64,000 nucleotides of DNA from positions 39,438,475-39,502,474 of the forward strand of contig OX155980.1 in the NCBI GenBank assembly GCA_944548615.1. Direction: 5' to 3'. Positions 47,730 to 58,171 of this stretch are shown piece by piece. The position numbers and the translations under genes were made by a program. The stretch comes from Micropterix aruncella (taxonomy: Eukaryota > Arthropoda > Insecta > Lepidoptera > Micropterigidae). Within the stretch, counting starts at the first letter, position 1; each line of letters opens with the position of its first letter. Below the pieces are notes generated by a model, which did not search any database, was not told where the DNA came from, and worked only from the letters and a program-made list of their open reading frames with translations.

Positions 47730-49116
47730 CTAGTGGGAGATCTTGGGGTTAAGGGCCCAATTTTTCTCTGCCAGTCTTCTGCTTATATCCAAAGCACTTT
47801 TAGCTTTTCGAATTGATTTGTCTAGGTGGCTGTTCCAGCTGAGTCTCTGGTCGAGCGTGACTCCCAGATACTTTACTTCCTTGGAGAGAGGAATCTGCCA
47901 ATGGTTTAGAATTGGAATTTTTAGTCCACCTAGTTGACGTTTTTTGGTAAATGGCACGAGGACGTTCTTATCGGCGTTGACCAATAATTCGTTCTCTCTG
48001 CACCAATTGCCAACCATTGTTAACGCTTTTTGCAACATGTGTGAGATCGTGTTTTGGCAGAAGCCCCGGACAATGACTACTAGGTCATCAGCATAGCCCT
48101 GTGTGCCTATCCTGGCCCCTGCCATCCTATGCAGGAGTTGATCTATTGCAAGAGTCCATAGTAGGGGCGAGAGTACGCCTCCCTGCGGAGAGCCTCTTGT
48201 GGTGGTGACTTCCAGGTTTGTGCCGTGAAGAGCTACCTTGGCCGTGCGGTTTGAGAGCATCGCTTTCACCCATCTGGTTGTGGTGGAGTCAACTTGTTTT
48301 GACTCTAGCCCCTTTACCAGTGATTTATTTGGGGTTTTATCGTAGGCGCCCTCAATGTCTAGAAATGTAGAGCATAGCGATTTCCGTGGATTTGCCTCTG
48401 CGGTAGGCGTGTTGGTTACAGCTAATAGGGTTGACCGTTAGGATTTTTTCCCTGTTATAACCATCCAGTATCTTTTCCATCGCTTTCAGTAGAAAGGAAG
48501 TAAGGCTAATTGGCCTGAAGGACTTTGGCAGTGCGTAGTCCTTCCTGCCAGCCTTAGGTATGAATAGCACTTTGACCTTGGTCCATTCTTTTCGTATATG
48601 TCCCCAGGCATATCTTGCTTTGAATATTTTAACCAGATATGTTGTTAGAATTTCAATACCCTGTTGCAAAGCACGGGCATGATTCCGTCGTCCCCGCATG
48701 ATTTGTATGGTTTGAAGGATTTTACGGTTCATTAAACTTGATCGGGGCCCTTATCATTCTAGCAGTCCTACTCCAGTCCTCGTTTCGAGGTCTATATGGA
48801 GAAGTGACTGCGTTGCTAGTTGTCACAGCACCTGGAAAGTGGGTCGATATTAGTACCTCCAAGGTTACCTTTTCATTTGTTGTAATGGTTCCGTTTGGTT
48901 TTTTCAGAAGACCAATCAGGTTAGGTTTGTCCTTTGCGAGCAATTTATGTATCTGGCTCCTTGAGGCGTTTCCACTATGTCCTCGGAGAAACTTTTCCAT
49001 GTTGCTGTTTTAGCTCTCATGATTTCTTTGTTGTACTCAGTTTTGGTCTTTGTATTGAGCGGGCAGCTTTCCTCGTAGGCGTTTATAATGCCTTTTGTGG
49101 TAGCTGCCACAGCCAC
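47730..49116 (-). pseudogene. LOA-type ORF2, reverse transcriptase domain
   Basis: The polymerase is spread over several frames. 48,732-48,352: HIRKEWTKVKVLFIPKAG, KSFRPISLTSFLLKAMEKIL and NQHAYRRGKSTEIA. 48,269-47,730: TTRGSPQGGVLSPLLWTLA, GYADDLVVIVRG (catalytic YADD intact), NADKNVLVPFTKKR and VKYLGVTLDQRLSWNSHLDK. The first catalytic D motif should lie near 48,350-48,300, where the frame changes (DIEGAYDKTPNKSLVKGLE can be read there). Upstream (49,116-48,722) is the linker between endonuclease and polymerase. At least four frame interruptions are visible. Confidence 0.85.
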
Positions 49117-49164
49117 CTCTAGACTCTCGCATGTTTTTATGTTTTTTTTTGTATTGTTTCAAGG

Positions 49165-49860
49165 TTAAGCCTTAGAGGTATGGTAGGGGTCCCGGTCGGT
49201 GACTTCCGGGTTTCTGAAAGTTGTGGTTTCACAAACTACGGTGTTAAGTAGTTTGAAAGTTATTTGTCTGTGATCAGACATTGAAGTGTCATCTCTAACA
49301 TTCCAGTTTTTTATATGTCTGGCCAGATTTTTAGAGGGAAAAGTAATGTCTAAAATTTCCTGTGTTGCACTTGTCACAAAGGTCGGCACGCAGCCTTTGT
49401 TTAATATGTAACTCATCTCTATTATTGATGTCGGATCTCCCCCACGCAGTGTGGTGTGCGTTTGCATCACATACAACCAGTAACGCAGCCTTTTTAGTAC
49501 GGGTGTACTCCACTAGGTTTACCAGCCCTTTGGTTGGATTTTGTTTTTCTCCAGATAGATAGGCTGAGCATAAGATGACTCTGGATCCATTCCATCCTTT
49601 GAGATTTATATACGGTGCTGAAAGGTCATTAACACATCTCTGTAGCAGGCCGAAAGTTAATGTTTTTCTTGAACACTATGCATGTTCTGGGTTTTTCCCT
49701 CCCAGGTAAGAGAAGATTTTACCCGCAGCGTTTAAGACCCGAATAGTTAAGTGATTTACTCAAGGTTCCAAGGGCGATGTCAATTTCTCCTTTGGTAAAG
49801 CAATACTCCGCCACTCCGCTGGCGGCAATGGCATGGTAGAGATTGATCTGGAGAATCCTC
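49165..49860 (-). pseudogene. LOA-type ORF2, endonuclease domain
   Basis: Degenerate APE-type endonuclease. ILQINLYHAIAASGVAEY near 49,850 is the usual QINLHHC start of this clade, followed by KGEIDIALGT (where the catalytic ..QEPW has decayed). 49,513-49,165 has KKAALLVVCDANAHHTAWG (the D of GD.N as CDAN), DITFPSKNLARHIKNWNV and MSDHRQITFK (catalytic SDH). Several frame changes and stops lie between these blocks. Confidence 0.75.
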
Positions 49861-50042
49861 GTAGAGGATTATGACACATGATCGCCATCAATGATCCATA
49901 GGGGCTGTGGGCTTTGTCGCAGGCTTTTTCATCACTAATGGAGAACGAGATCGTCCATTTTTGGTTTGGGATGTACCTTGCTCATTCCCGGGTTTTCTCC
50001 TCTTCTTAGGCGCTCCTGTACTCTCGTCAGTAGAAGGCCGAT

Positions 50043-51125
50043 TTACCGGCTCTTTCTTTTGCTGTATTTTGCAGGCGTTTGTTTGCCTTTGTTAAAGTAG
50101 AACGGGATATCACTGTTTCCTGAGGGATTCGTGATTTTGAAGGAAATCTTTCTAAAACCAAGTGTGGCTGCATAGTCGGTTTTCCGAAGGGTCTCCACAG
50201 AGAGCTCGTCAAGTAAAAAGATCACGTGGTGTCCATTATTTTCCTCCCTGCTGTTAAGTATTTTCCAGTATTCTGAAAATATGCCTTCGTTCTGGTTTGT
50301 TAGCACACTTAGGGCGTCCTTTATATTCGCGGCCTCGCTGCTGGGGAAGAATGTTGTGCAAACTAGTGGCTTAGGCATTTCGCTTTCCGTCATGATTGAC
50401 AGCTTTGCCTCGGACCATGGTTTGAGGTTTGGGATTTCTCCCACAAGCCAATCCCGGCTCTTCTGATTTTCACATGTGATCAGGATCCAGCCAGGCCTGT
50501 GAGCGAAATCCAGAAATTTTGGGCCCGAGGCTCTGACAGTGATGTTTTTAATCAGCGTCAGTAGTGAGCGGTTCACCAATTGCATTGGGTCTTCCTCCAT
50601 CGGGCTTTCATTTTTTATTACCACACGTGAAGAACCAACCACTTCCCTGAAGTTTGTCTTGATGCCTTCTTTAGGATATATCTTAGGAGCTTTTTTTGAG
50701 TTTTCCTTCGGCAACTCCTCCCCTGACCGTGTGCGTTTAGACGCCCTTTGGTCAGATATAGGAGTGCTCTGACGGATCAGGCTCTTAATATCTTTCCAGG
50801 GCTTGAGGCATTCTACAGAGGCTTCTTTAGCACTTACCTTTGCTGCCCTCAGCATCCTGAAACGTTTTCGAGCAGCACCGGACAACTTTACCCTGTGCTT
50901 CTCATGTGTCTCAGTGTCTTGGTTCATTTCTTTGGGCATATTAGAGTCGTTTCTTACTCTGTCTGCACCTTTGCTTGTCCTTGCGACAGCTGAGATTTGT
51001 TCGGGCAAAGGATCGACTTGAGTCGTGTTCCTTGGCTCCGAAATGTTTCCTTCTCGGTCGGTATCGTCCTGATCGGAGTTTTGAGGGGAATTTTTGTTTT
51101 TTATATGGTCCATATTTGTTCCCAA
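50043..51125 (-). CDS. LOA-type LINE ORF1 protein (DUF4780-like)
   Basis: 360 codons from an ATG (MGTNMDHIKNKNS). The N-terminal 150 residues are polar and low in hydrophobics (nuclear-type basic stretch KLSGAARKRFRM at about 80-91; KRTRSGEELPKEN). The C-terminal part, about 195-340, has HRPGWILITCENQKSRDWL, SEAKLSIMTESEMPKPLVCT and HHVIFLLDELSVETLRK, which resemble DUF4780, a domain common in insect retrotransposon ORF1 proteins and expected to bind element RNA. The frame ends with KYSKRKSR near 50,043, but another frame continues as EPVNRPSTDESTGAPKKRR to a TGA at about 49,897, so the last 50 residues have probably been separated by a frameshift. The stop lies next to an ATG that could start ORF2 (ATTGATGGCG). 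Confidence 0.75.
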   Translation of the reverse strand: MGTNMDHIKNKNSPQNSDQDDTDREGNISEPRNTTQVDPLPEQISAVARTSKGADRVRNDSNMPKEMNQDTETHEKHRVKLSGAARKRFRMLRAAKVSAKEASVECLKPWKDIKSLIRQSTPISDQRASKRTRSGEELPKENSKKAPKIYPKEGIKTNFREVVGSSRVVIKNESPMEEDPMQLVNRSLLTLIKNITVRASGPKFLDFAHRPGWILITCENQKSRDWLVGEIPNLKPWSEAKLSIMTESEMPKPLVCTTFFPSSEAANIKDALSVLTNQNEGIFSEYWKILNSREENNGHHVIFLLDELSVETLRKTDYAATLGFRKISFKITNPSGNSDIPFYFNKGKQTPAKYSKRKSR

Positions 51126-51500
51126 GAGTAGTCAGGAAAGGGTCGTCAAAAAACCGACAGAGCCTGTTATCGGTCAAAGGGTTTTTCTACTTCCCGATTC
51201 GCCCTGGTTTCAGAAAGCCACTGTTAGAGACTGAGCCTCCCTCAGCCACGCAGCCATTAGCACGGTACGGGTAACACCTTGGCTAGGATTGGAGGTCTTT
51301 TGGCATCCAAGTCATCAACTTCAGGGATCTCTCCCCGTTGTAGCTAACCGGAGATTCCAGGGTGCACCGGCACGTTCACCCACTCTTTCCCATCCTACTT
51401 TTGGGACTAGTCTGGGCAAGAGGGAAACATGCATACGGGGAGGTAGGCCTCCATCGTACCCCAGTCGCAGGGCTAACGGGAACGGACAAGTTACGACCTG
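51126..51500 (-). promoter_or_regulatory. GC-rich 5' leader of the LOA-type LINE
   Basis: A balanced-GC segment between the AT-rich flank and the ORF1 ATG. LINEs of this kind carry an internal Pol II promoter in the leader; no specific motif is claimed. A 91-codon frame inside (51,596-51,321, minus) is not recognised as a protein. The true 5' end may be a little outside 51,500. Confidence 0.4.
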
Positions 51501-52044
51501 TATAGTAGAATATAGAATCGATAGGAAAATCACCCGCGGTTGGAGAATTAATGAATTGTTGTTATCATTGGTAAAATTATTGGGTTTTAAATCCAATCAA
51601 TCTTTTATTAAAAAATCATTCAATTTCAATGTTATTGTAGATGGCCAAATAAATTGCTATTAGTTTGGCCGTCATAGCTATCAGTGCCACCTGCATTTCG
51701 CCGGATCAGAATAGTTGCCAAATCGTACTATGGACTTAAGAAATTTAATACCATATATAATTATCTTATACATAAAAATGAATCGCCGTGCGTTAGTCTC
51801 GCAGGATCTCGGAAATGACTCGACCGATTTGAATTATTTTTCATTTATTTTGTTTGGCTTGATTCAGGGGTGGTTTACAAAAAAAAATATTTAGGAAAAA
51901 CTCAAAGAAACAACTGAAAATCTAAAAAATCGAAATTGGTCATTTTGGGAACATTGGCCACTTTCTAGATAGCTATCGCGGCGATCGTATTGTTTGACAG
52001 CTGCGCTACCCATAACTGTTATTCATTCCGTACAATGTCTAAAA

Positions 52045-52412
52045 TTTCAAAAAGTCAAAAAATGCGAAAGTCAAAAAGTCGATAAAGTCGAAAAAGTCAA
52101 AAGGTCGAAAAAGTCGAAAAAGTCGAAAAAGTTGAAAAAGCCGAAAAAGTCTAAAAAGTTGAATAAGTCAAAAAAGACAAAAAAGTAAAAAAAGACGAAA
52201 ATGTCGGAAAAGTCGCAAAAATTAAAACAGTCGAAAAGGTCGAAAATGTCAGAGAAGTAAAAAAAGTGAAAAAAGACAAAAAAGTCGAAAAAGTTGAAAA
52301 ACTAAAAAAAGTCGAAAAAGTAAAAAAGTCGAAAAAGTAGAAAAGGTCGGAAAAGTCGAAAAAGTAGAAAAGGTCGGAAAAGTCGAAAAGTCGAAGTCGA
52401 AGTCAAAGTCGA
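52045..52412 (+). repeat. 9-bp minisatellite, unit AAAAAGTCG
   Basis: About 40 degenerate units of (A)AAAAGTCG with variants GTAG, GTTG and GTCAG; larger duplications such as AAAAAGTAGAAAAGGTCGG (twice at 52,335-52,380) are superimposed. A 64-codon lysine/serine-rich frame across it is a by-product. Confidence 0.9.
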
Positions 52413-52799
52413 TTTCGATTTCGATTTTCGAGTTTTAAAGGGTGTCGCTAGGTTGGAGTGGGGGGGGGGGGGGTTGGTTGTTGTAGGATTAATGATATTA
52501 ATATTCAGATGAATTACGTTTCTGGCTACATGACAGGAAAGTCTTGGGGTGACACAACCGTTTTTTTAAATGACATAACCACGAATTTGGACTTAGTTTG
52601 GGGATTTCAATACTGTAAAGACCTCATGTAAATTTCTATCGATTTGAGTGAGCGTGAAAACAATTCCGTGTCGTATTACAGTGTCTATTACAATGTCGAG
52701 AAGAAGAGATAACATAGGTCGACGAAGTCAGTCAAATGTGCGGCAAGCTACTTCAAGTGCAAACCGCACTGATGTGAGATGATTCCATCATCTCGGCCG

Positions 52800-53210
52800 A
52801 AATACAAGGTGAAGCTGTTAATCCGAAATTGGTTGCAGTGGTGCCTAAGAATATGATCTATGGACTTCGCGAAGTTTATAACAACATCTCGCCCTGTATG
52901 CTCGATAGTAACTGTTCCAGGCGTTACCCGAGAGACCTGATTGCTAACACCATCACAGGCAATGACGGATACCCATTGTATCGTCGCCGATCAGTTGCGG
53001 ACAATGGGCGATCTGCAGTTGTGAAGGTCATAGGGCAAGATGTAAATGTGGTCAATCGATTGTGGCTTATTGTCCAAGGCTTTTAAAGCGCAAATCAATG
53101 TGGAATACTGCAACTTCATCAACTCGATAAATTACATATGCAAATACGTAAAATAAAGCGATATGGCTGTTTTCACTGTGAGGAATTCAAACGAGGTGTA
53201 TCTCAGTATC
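52800..53210 (+). pseudogene. Helitron replication initiator (Rep) fragment
   Basis: The frame 52,829-53,086 encodes CSRRYPRDLIANTITGNDGY, PLYRRRS and NGRSAVVKVIGQDVNVVNR. A frame change leads to FKAQINVEYCNFINSINYI and CKYV (53,075-53,148), and after a stop SDMAVFTVRNSNEVYLSIRR. These match the conserved N-terminal domain of Helitron proteins (pattern CSK.YPK.f...T..g.dGYP.YRRR...nR.IVP...HiNVE.C....i.YL.KYv.KG.D). The protein nicks and replicates DNA in rolling-circle transposition. The catalytic HUH and two-tyrosine motifs are not in this fragment. Confidence 0.8.
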
Positions 53211-53720
53211 AGACGTGTTGCTTTGGCGCATCTTTTCCTTTGCGACAGACCAAAGACAATCTACAGCTGTTCACTTGGTAATTCTGGAAAGCGGAATTTA
53301 GATTCCTCGTGCGTCTGGCCTTCACGATGATAAATCACGCGTGTTGGAAGTTTGGGGAATTAACTTGGAATTTCCGTATTTCGCGCATGGACAACTGTAT
53401 GTCCCTGTTCGCTAAGCCGTCGGTCGGATAGCCATCATTTTTGTTTATTTACGCGCCGGGAAACAAAACGAAAAATATATTTTACCAGAATGTTTTGTGT
53501 TGAATGTGAACTGCATTTTCCTATACCTATATTATAATTAAATACATTGAATTTATTTCAATAACAAACGACTTTCATTTAATCACCAAACGAAACTCAA
53601 ACCGTACATGATTCAGCCATATTATAGATTTCAATGAATTAGATTTGGAAGGTTCATTAGGATTAATAAACGCTTATGCAAATAAATTTTAGGTGGTACG
53701 AAGTTTACCGGGTCATCTAG

Positions 53721-54042
53721 TCAATGATAAAACTGAGCACCCGGTGGAAAGTAGCCGTAATTAGGAAAATTGGTAAATCAGAAACACTCTCCTATGGGAA
53801 GTGGAACTAACAAAAATACGACTTTCTCGTTATATTATTAATTCGCAAAGAAGAGTGCATAATATGGAGATAACAGTGCAGAGGATGCAGAATGCCCGCG
53901 GAATGTATTATCCATCACGGAGTCATAATATTTCTTATCATTCCAGCGCCTCCATGCGACGAAGACGTCACGAGACATGAACTTCAATTTGCCATTATTC
54001 TCTATAAACTAGTAAACACAAATAAACCTAGGTTTCCGTACT
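53721..54042. other. Short spacer between Helitrons
   Basis: Balanced-composition sequence with GACGAAGACGTCACGAGAC near 53,957; no recognised gene or repeat. Confidence 0.3.
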
Positions 54043-54261
54043 TCCTACTAATATTATAAACGCGAAAGTTTGTATGTATGTATGGATGTTTGTTACTCTT
54101 TCACGCAAAAACTACTGAATGGATTTTGATGAAACTTTACAATAATATAGCTTACACATCAGAATAACACATAGGCCATAATTCATAAAGATATATAGTT
54201 TTCTATTATCATTATCACAATTTTCCATCACGACGCGGGTGAAACCGCTGGGCGCAGCTAG
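54043..54261 (+). mobile_element. Non-autonomous Helitron, 219 bp (copy 3)
   Basis: TCCTACTAATATTATAAACG ... CATCACGACGCGGGTGAAAC CGCTGGGCGCAGCTAG|T. It has the same length and body as 25,074-25,292, with few differences, so both copies are recent. Confidence 0.8.
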
Positions 54262-54438
54262 TAAAGCTATAATTGATTAGGAAACACCCACCCGTATGGC
54301 ATATAGGCCTGCTACCATTTTGCTGTGATTTCTCGCTATAGAAAAACGAGATTTAAAAAGGAATCTTCAACTATAACACACTGGCGAGCTAAAAAACGGG
54401 CCACCTGAAAAATTCTAATTTTAAAAGTGTTTAATTAA

Positions 54439-54461
54439 AAGAGAGAGAGAGAGAGAGAGAG
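54439..54461. repeat. (GA)n microsatellite
   Basis: About 23 bp of GA. Confidence 0.9.
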
Positions 54462-54735
54462 ACATTTTTAGTTTCAGTTTCGAGATCGGTGCAAACTCGA
54501 ATTCTAAATTTTGCTCAAAAACAAGGATCTCCCTATTAACATACTTCGTGTCACACGATGTATTTTTTGTAAAAGTATAAAGAGGACATTCAGAAAATAA
54601 GGCATAATGCCTTGCTTTAATTAATCCATTTCGTTTTGCATATTCGACTAATAGTTGGCCAAGAAATATATGGCCAAAAATAAATTTATTATTTCTAAGA
54701 ATATTCTCCATGAGCGTTAATATTTTTTTCATATG

Positions 54736-55150
54736 TATTACCAATATTTATTTCACTCCTTCGTTTTGACCTCGGAAACATGTTTGTTATATTCATCGAT
54801 GAAAATCGTTGACCGCGTAATTAGTTATTTTTGGGAACGATATGAAGTCACAAGGTGTCAATTTGAGACTGTATGGAGTATGGCTCATGATCTCTACGTT
54901 TCTCGCCTTCAAAAATTCGTGTGTCTGTCTGACCGAGTGAGATCTGCAAATGTCATGGTGCAAGATGATGCAGCGTTTACGGAATTCGTCACCGACTTCC
55001 GGCAAGTAAATGGTCGTGTACCAATCAGCATTCAGGGTACGATTATTCTCCGAAGCGACAGTGCCCACATGTCCAGTTTTCCTTAAAAAAATAAGCGATC
55101 ATCCGCTTCGCGGCACTTTGGTTGGGCTCGGCTAACCTTGAAAGACTCAA
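54736..55150 (-). pseudogene. mariner transposase C-terminal fragment (copy B)
   Basis: The open part 55,068-54,793 reads TLNADWYTTIYLPEV, RKRCIILHHDICRSHSVRQ, THEFLKARNVEIMSHTPYS and LTPCDFISFPKI: the second and third catalytic aspartates (HHD and PCDF) of a mariner D,D34D transposase. Upstream another frame gives AKRMIAYFFKEN and GHCRFG, the segment just before. Stops and frameshifts lie on both sides. It is closest in this window to copy A at 16,767-17,056, from which it differs by many substitutions, so both are old. Confidence 0.85.
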
Positions 55151-55995
55151 ATGGTCGTTTGATGCTTTGTTTCTGTAATTTATATGAAAAAAAATATCGG
55201 AACGTTTATATTTGCTCGTTTCTCGTTAACGTCTCCTTTAACAATTCATCATGCTTACAGAATCATTTCGGCACCTTGCATACTGCTCGTTTGTTGTTTG
55301 AATCCGGGCACAAACGCGATGCTCGAATGCTTTTATAGTGTTCCAAAATAACAACCCTTACGAGAGCATTAAAAAATTAAACAAATATATTAAAAAGTAA
55401 GTAAATAAAATATAATAAGAGGCGGGAAATCTATCAAATTGTTGCTGTTAACCCTTTTTCTCTAGGTGCAGACGGACCAAAAATCTGACAGGATGGCTGA
55501 GTTTGTTGACAGCTTGTCGATGTGGAAATCCCATCGTAGTCCGGAGCCAAGATTAAAATCGATAAATTAATGCTAGACACTTAAGCAATTAGTTTACTTT
55601 CTCACATTATCTTCAAATCTGACTTAGTGACATTTTGCACATGAAATTGTATAATATGTGTCATGTCTATTTTGACAAGGAGTCCGTTTGTAGAGAACCA
55701 CGCAAAAAGATCATCGACAACGCTGGAAAGAGAGATTTTCAGATCTGTACGGGAATTCTGAAGTGGCGATACGATACTTCAACGCGATACGACATTGAAT
55801 TTGACATCGTCCATGATATGACGTTACTGATTCTGTTTCAGAATCGGCAGCCAATCTCGGAACTCGATACTTCCTAGCTCGATATCGTGTTTCTTTGAAA
55901 CTGTTGACGTTCATAGACATTTGCATGTCGACTGTCTATTTTAGTTGACGTTAGTCCAATTATACAAATAAACAGTTGAAAAGAAATATACTAAA
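55151..55995. other. AT-rich sequence without recognised genes
   Basis: 55,690-55,900 is GC-balanced with a GATTCTG-TTT-CAGAATC hairpin (about 55,829-55,845) and repeated GCGATACGA words; a decayed repeat is likely. Nothing else seen. Confidence 0.35.
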
Positions 55996-56563
55996 TAGTC
56001 GCCTATCAAATGTACATCCGTGTGCTCCTTCAGTATGCAAGTGTGGAAGTAGTCTTAATCTCTTCGTTTGACCATGGAGAAACATAATTTTGATGGTGGA
56101 ACTGTCAAAAATGGTGCGTTTGGGCGCTGCGGGCCAAAAACAAAATGGCCGCCATCAAAAACACGTTTTCCTATTTATATCAGTAACCGTTGAAGATACG
56201 AAAAATGTTGTTGAATAAAAAATGTAGCCTGACAGATTGTGCATAGAAAAGGTCCTTACAACTTTCTTTGTGTAACTAACCGTTTTCTCAAAAAAATTAC
56301 TTTTGTAAAAAGAAATATTAAGAAATGAAAAAATCGAAGTTTTAGGGTTTTGCAAGCACATATTTAAAGTTTTTGAAATTTTTTACATGTTTCCTGATTT
56401 ATTACAATAATAACTGTATTAAACTTTAATAAATTAACAAATATACCATTTTTATATTTTTTTTTATGTAGGAATTGGAAAGAGGAAAGAGACATTTCTT
56501 GAAAAGCTCTAATTTGTAATAACAATACTGTTGAAGAAATACAATATTACATTTGTTAAATTT

Positions 56564-58171
56564 TCAAATACAATCAATATCACTGTCAATGCCAATTTCA
56601 CTTAAACCTAGATCTTCATCATTGTCTTCCTCGCATTCTCCAGTATTGTCGCAATGGTCAGGATCACCTTCGCACTTGCACATTTCAGTACACCGGAGTC
56701 CATTTGACTGACACGTACATGGAGGACAGCAACGTCTTTTTGAGCATGAGCAGCGGCAAAGCTCCAAGATAAGCTTTGGTGCACAGGGGTTGGTACAAGC
56801 AACAGGCTCGTATGCACTACCTATTTTCTGCCATCCAAAATCTGAGGGTGACGGGTTATTAGGATGCTGAATTAGGTCCTGATTCCACTCAAAACATTGA
56901 AGGTGAGCCCGTAGCAATGCTGGATTTAGTGCTGATTTTGTTGGAGGAAGGTTCTCATCTTGATGTTGTTTTTTAGTAAACAGGAACCATCGCACTGCTC
57001 CTATGTCTGTCAATGATGTTTTGGGGATGTATAGCTGACAAATGAGTGCTTCCAAGTTAGCCTTCACATCTTCAGTGAGTAACAGTGTTGTCCCCAATTT
57101 AGCCAAAGCTTCTATCATCGTATCACTTGCTGAATTAAAAGCTTTCCACCACTTTATTTTTCCTTTGCCAGCAAATGACCCTGTTACATCAGCTCCTGAA
57201 AGTGCATGTAGTCCAGGGAGTGCAGAGGCTTTCAGAGGTCCAAGTGCTCTGTAAATTGACCCTATCTGAACAAACCTTTTCATACCATGTCCAAGATAGA
57301 AAGCAAAATCTTCAGAAAGTTGTGGATATCGCCTTAGTGCTAGAATAAGGACGTCAGTATCAGGGGAGAACACGTGAGTAGTTTTAATTCCTTTCTGTGC
57401 TAAATAAGCTGCATGTAATATAATCTTTGTGTCGGCCTCCTCTTGCGTGCTTGAAAGACAGGATACATCATCCCCATGTGATGACGCTGCCTTGTCCCTC
57501 CAACTGAGTACGAACTTCTTGTTGTTGGTCTCACCGAATTTGAGTATTTGATTGGAAAGGAACTCGGTTAGTTCGTCTTTCGTCTTATCATGGGCCAATA
57601 GTTTGTGCATTGGTATACTTTCAATTTTTGTTTCTGGCCTGACTTTGTATTGGATTGGATCAGAGCCTTTTTGCCGTATGTCTCGCATCGCTTTCTTCAA
57701 TGAGTTTTCTTTGTACGAGTCAAAAACTATATGTACCTCACTATAGTTATTGAATTTTTGTCCGATCCATTGGCTGAATTTCACACCGAGGTCATTACAT
57801 GTCTTCACTGTTGTAGGTTTGTGGTAGGTATGAAGAAGTGCCATGCCATCTACTATTACAGCTTTTCCATGTAGCTCGTCATTATGTACTGGAACATCAT
57901 GAGCTGTAGACGTATTATCATCTTCGTTTTCTTCAGCAGGTTTCTCTTGGATTGATTCTAGAGCATCTGTAAGTTTGTACTTAGCCAGACAATGGTGCAT
58001 ACTCCCGTCAATTGCAAACAACGACTTTGGTAGTGCTGAAAACTCGTAGTTGCTTAAATTGTGCCTCAAATCTATGTCAGGTCTGCTTCTGGAAGCTATC
58101 AACAATCTTGAAATGAGAGATAAGTCTGTCTTAATGGCAACGGTTTTGTCTTTGATGGTAATTTTAATCAC
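56564..58171 (-). CDS. XPG/FEN-like nuclease with Cys-rich tail, N-terminally truncated
   Basis: 535 open codons. There is no ATG at the beginning: the frame opens at GTG right after TGA at the inversion junction, so an N-terminal half is missing. Residues 100-345 follow the XPG/FEN nuclease plan: KAVIVDGMALL (D108), VHIVFDSYKENS (D151), TQEEADTKI (E244, E245, D247), VFSPDTDVLILAL (D271, D273) and LSGADVTGSFAGKGK (D328, at the place of the DNA-binding helix-hairpin-helix). All acidic positions are kept. Residues 463-513 form a Cys-rich block (LCRCSCSKRRCCPPC, CTEMCKCEGD, CDNTGEC) like CXC/CRC zinc domains, and the C-terminus is acidic. Proteins combining these belong to repetitive Academ-type transposons; the name is from memory. 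The frame is intact over 1.6 kb, so decay is recent. Confidence 0.75.
   Translation of the reverse strand: MIKITIKDKTVAIKTDLSLISRLLIASRSRPDIDLRHNLSNYEFSALPKSLFAIDGSMHHCLAKYKLTDALESIQEKPAEENEDDNTSTAHDVPVHNDELHGKAVIVDGMALLHTYHKPTTVKTCNDLGVKFSQWIGQKFNNYSEVHIVFDSYKENSLKKAMRDIRQKGSDPIQYKVRPETKIESIPMHKLLAHDKTKDELTEFLSNQILKFGETNNKKFVLSWRDKAASSHGDDVSCLSSTQEEADTKIILHAAYLAQKGIKTTHVFSPDTDVLILALRRYPQLSEDFAFYLGHGMKRFVQIGSIYRALGPLKASALPGLHALSGADVTGSFAGKGKIKWWKAFNSASDTMIEALAKLGTTLLLTEDVKANLEALICQLYIPKTSLTDIGAVRWFLFTKKQHQDENLPPTKSALNPALLRAHLQCFEWNQDLIQHPNNPSPSDFGWQKIGSAYEPVACTNPCAPKLILELCRCSCSKRRCCPPCTCQSNGLRCTEMCKCEGDPDHCDNTGECEEDNDEDLGLSEIGIDSDIDCI

Larger units (their letters stand above)
46611..51500 (-). 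mobile_element. Full-length but decayed LOA/I-group LINE
   Basis: On the minus strand, in order: GC-rich 5' leader (about 51,500-51,126), ORF1 (51,125-50,043, extending in another frame to about 49,897), endonuclease (about 49,860-49,165), reverse transcriptase (49,116-47,730), RNase H (47,605 to about 47,250), a CCHC-like C-terminal segment (46,967-46,713), a short 3' UTR, and a (TAA)n tail (46,632-46,611). Endonuclease, polymerase and RNase H in one ORF2 with a DUF4780-like ORF1 point to the I superfamily, LOA or a relative. ORF2 needs many frame changes and has stops, so it is inactive, although the element is nearly complete. Confidence 0.85.
51764..53720 (+). mobile_element. Degenerate Helitron, 1,957 bp
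   Basis: It begins TCTTATACATAAAAATGAAT CGCCGTGCG after A and ends AGGTGGTACGAAGTTTACCG GGTCATCTAG before T. Start TC, end CTAG and A|T insertion are Helitron hallmarks, and both end types are familiar from insect Helitrons. Inside are a 9-bp minisatellite (52,045-52,412), a G14-type run (52,458-52,473) and a fragment of the replication initiator (52,800-53,200). Helicase motifs are missing, so the copy is a deletion derivative of an autonomous element. Confidence 0.75.

Noticed and set aside
50941..51274. Plus-strand and alternative minus-strand frames overlapping LINE ORF1 and its leader
   Set aside because: Shadow frames of the ORF1 protein, with unnatural composition.
54421..54744. 107-codon minus-strand frame next to the mariner fragment
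   Set aside because: It includes the GA microsatellite read as Ser/Leu repeats; the rest is probably mariner 3' UTR.
57042..57746. Plus-strand frames inside the nuclease gene
   Set aside because: Antisense shadows of a clear minus-strand protein.
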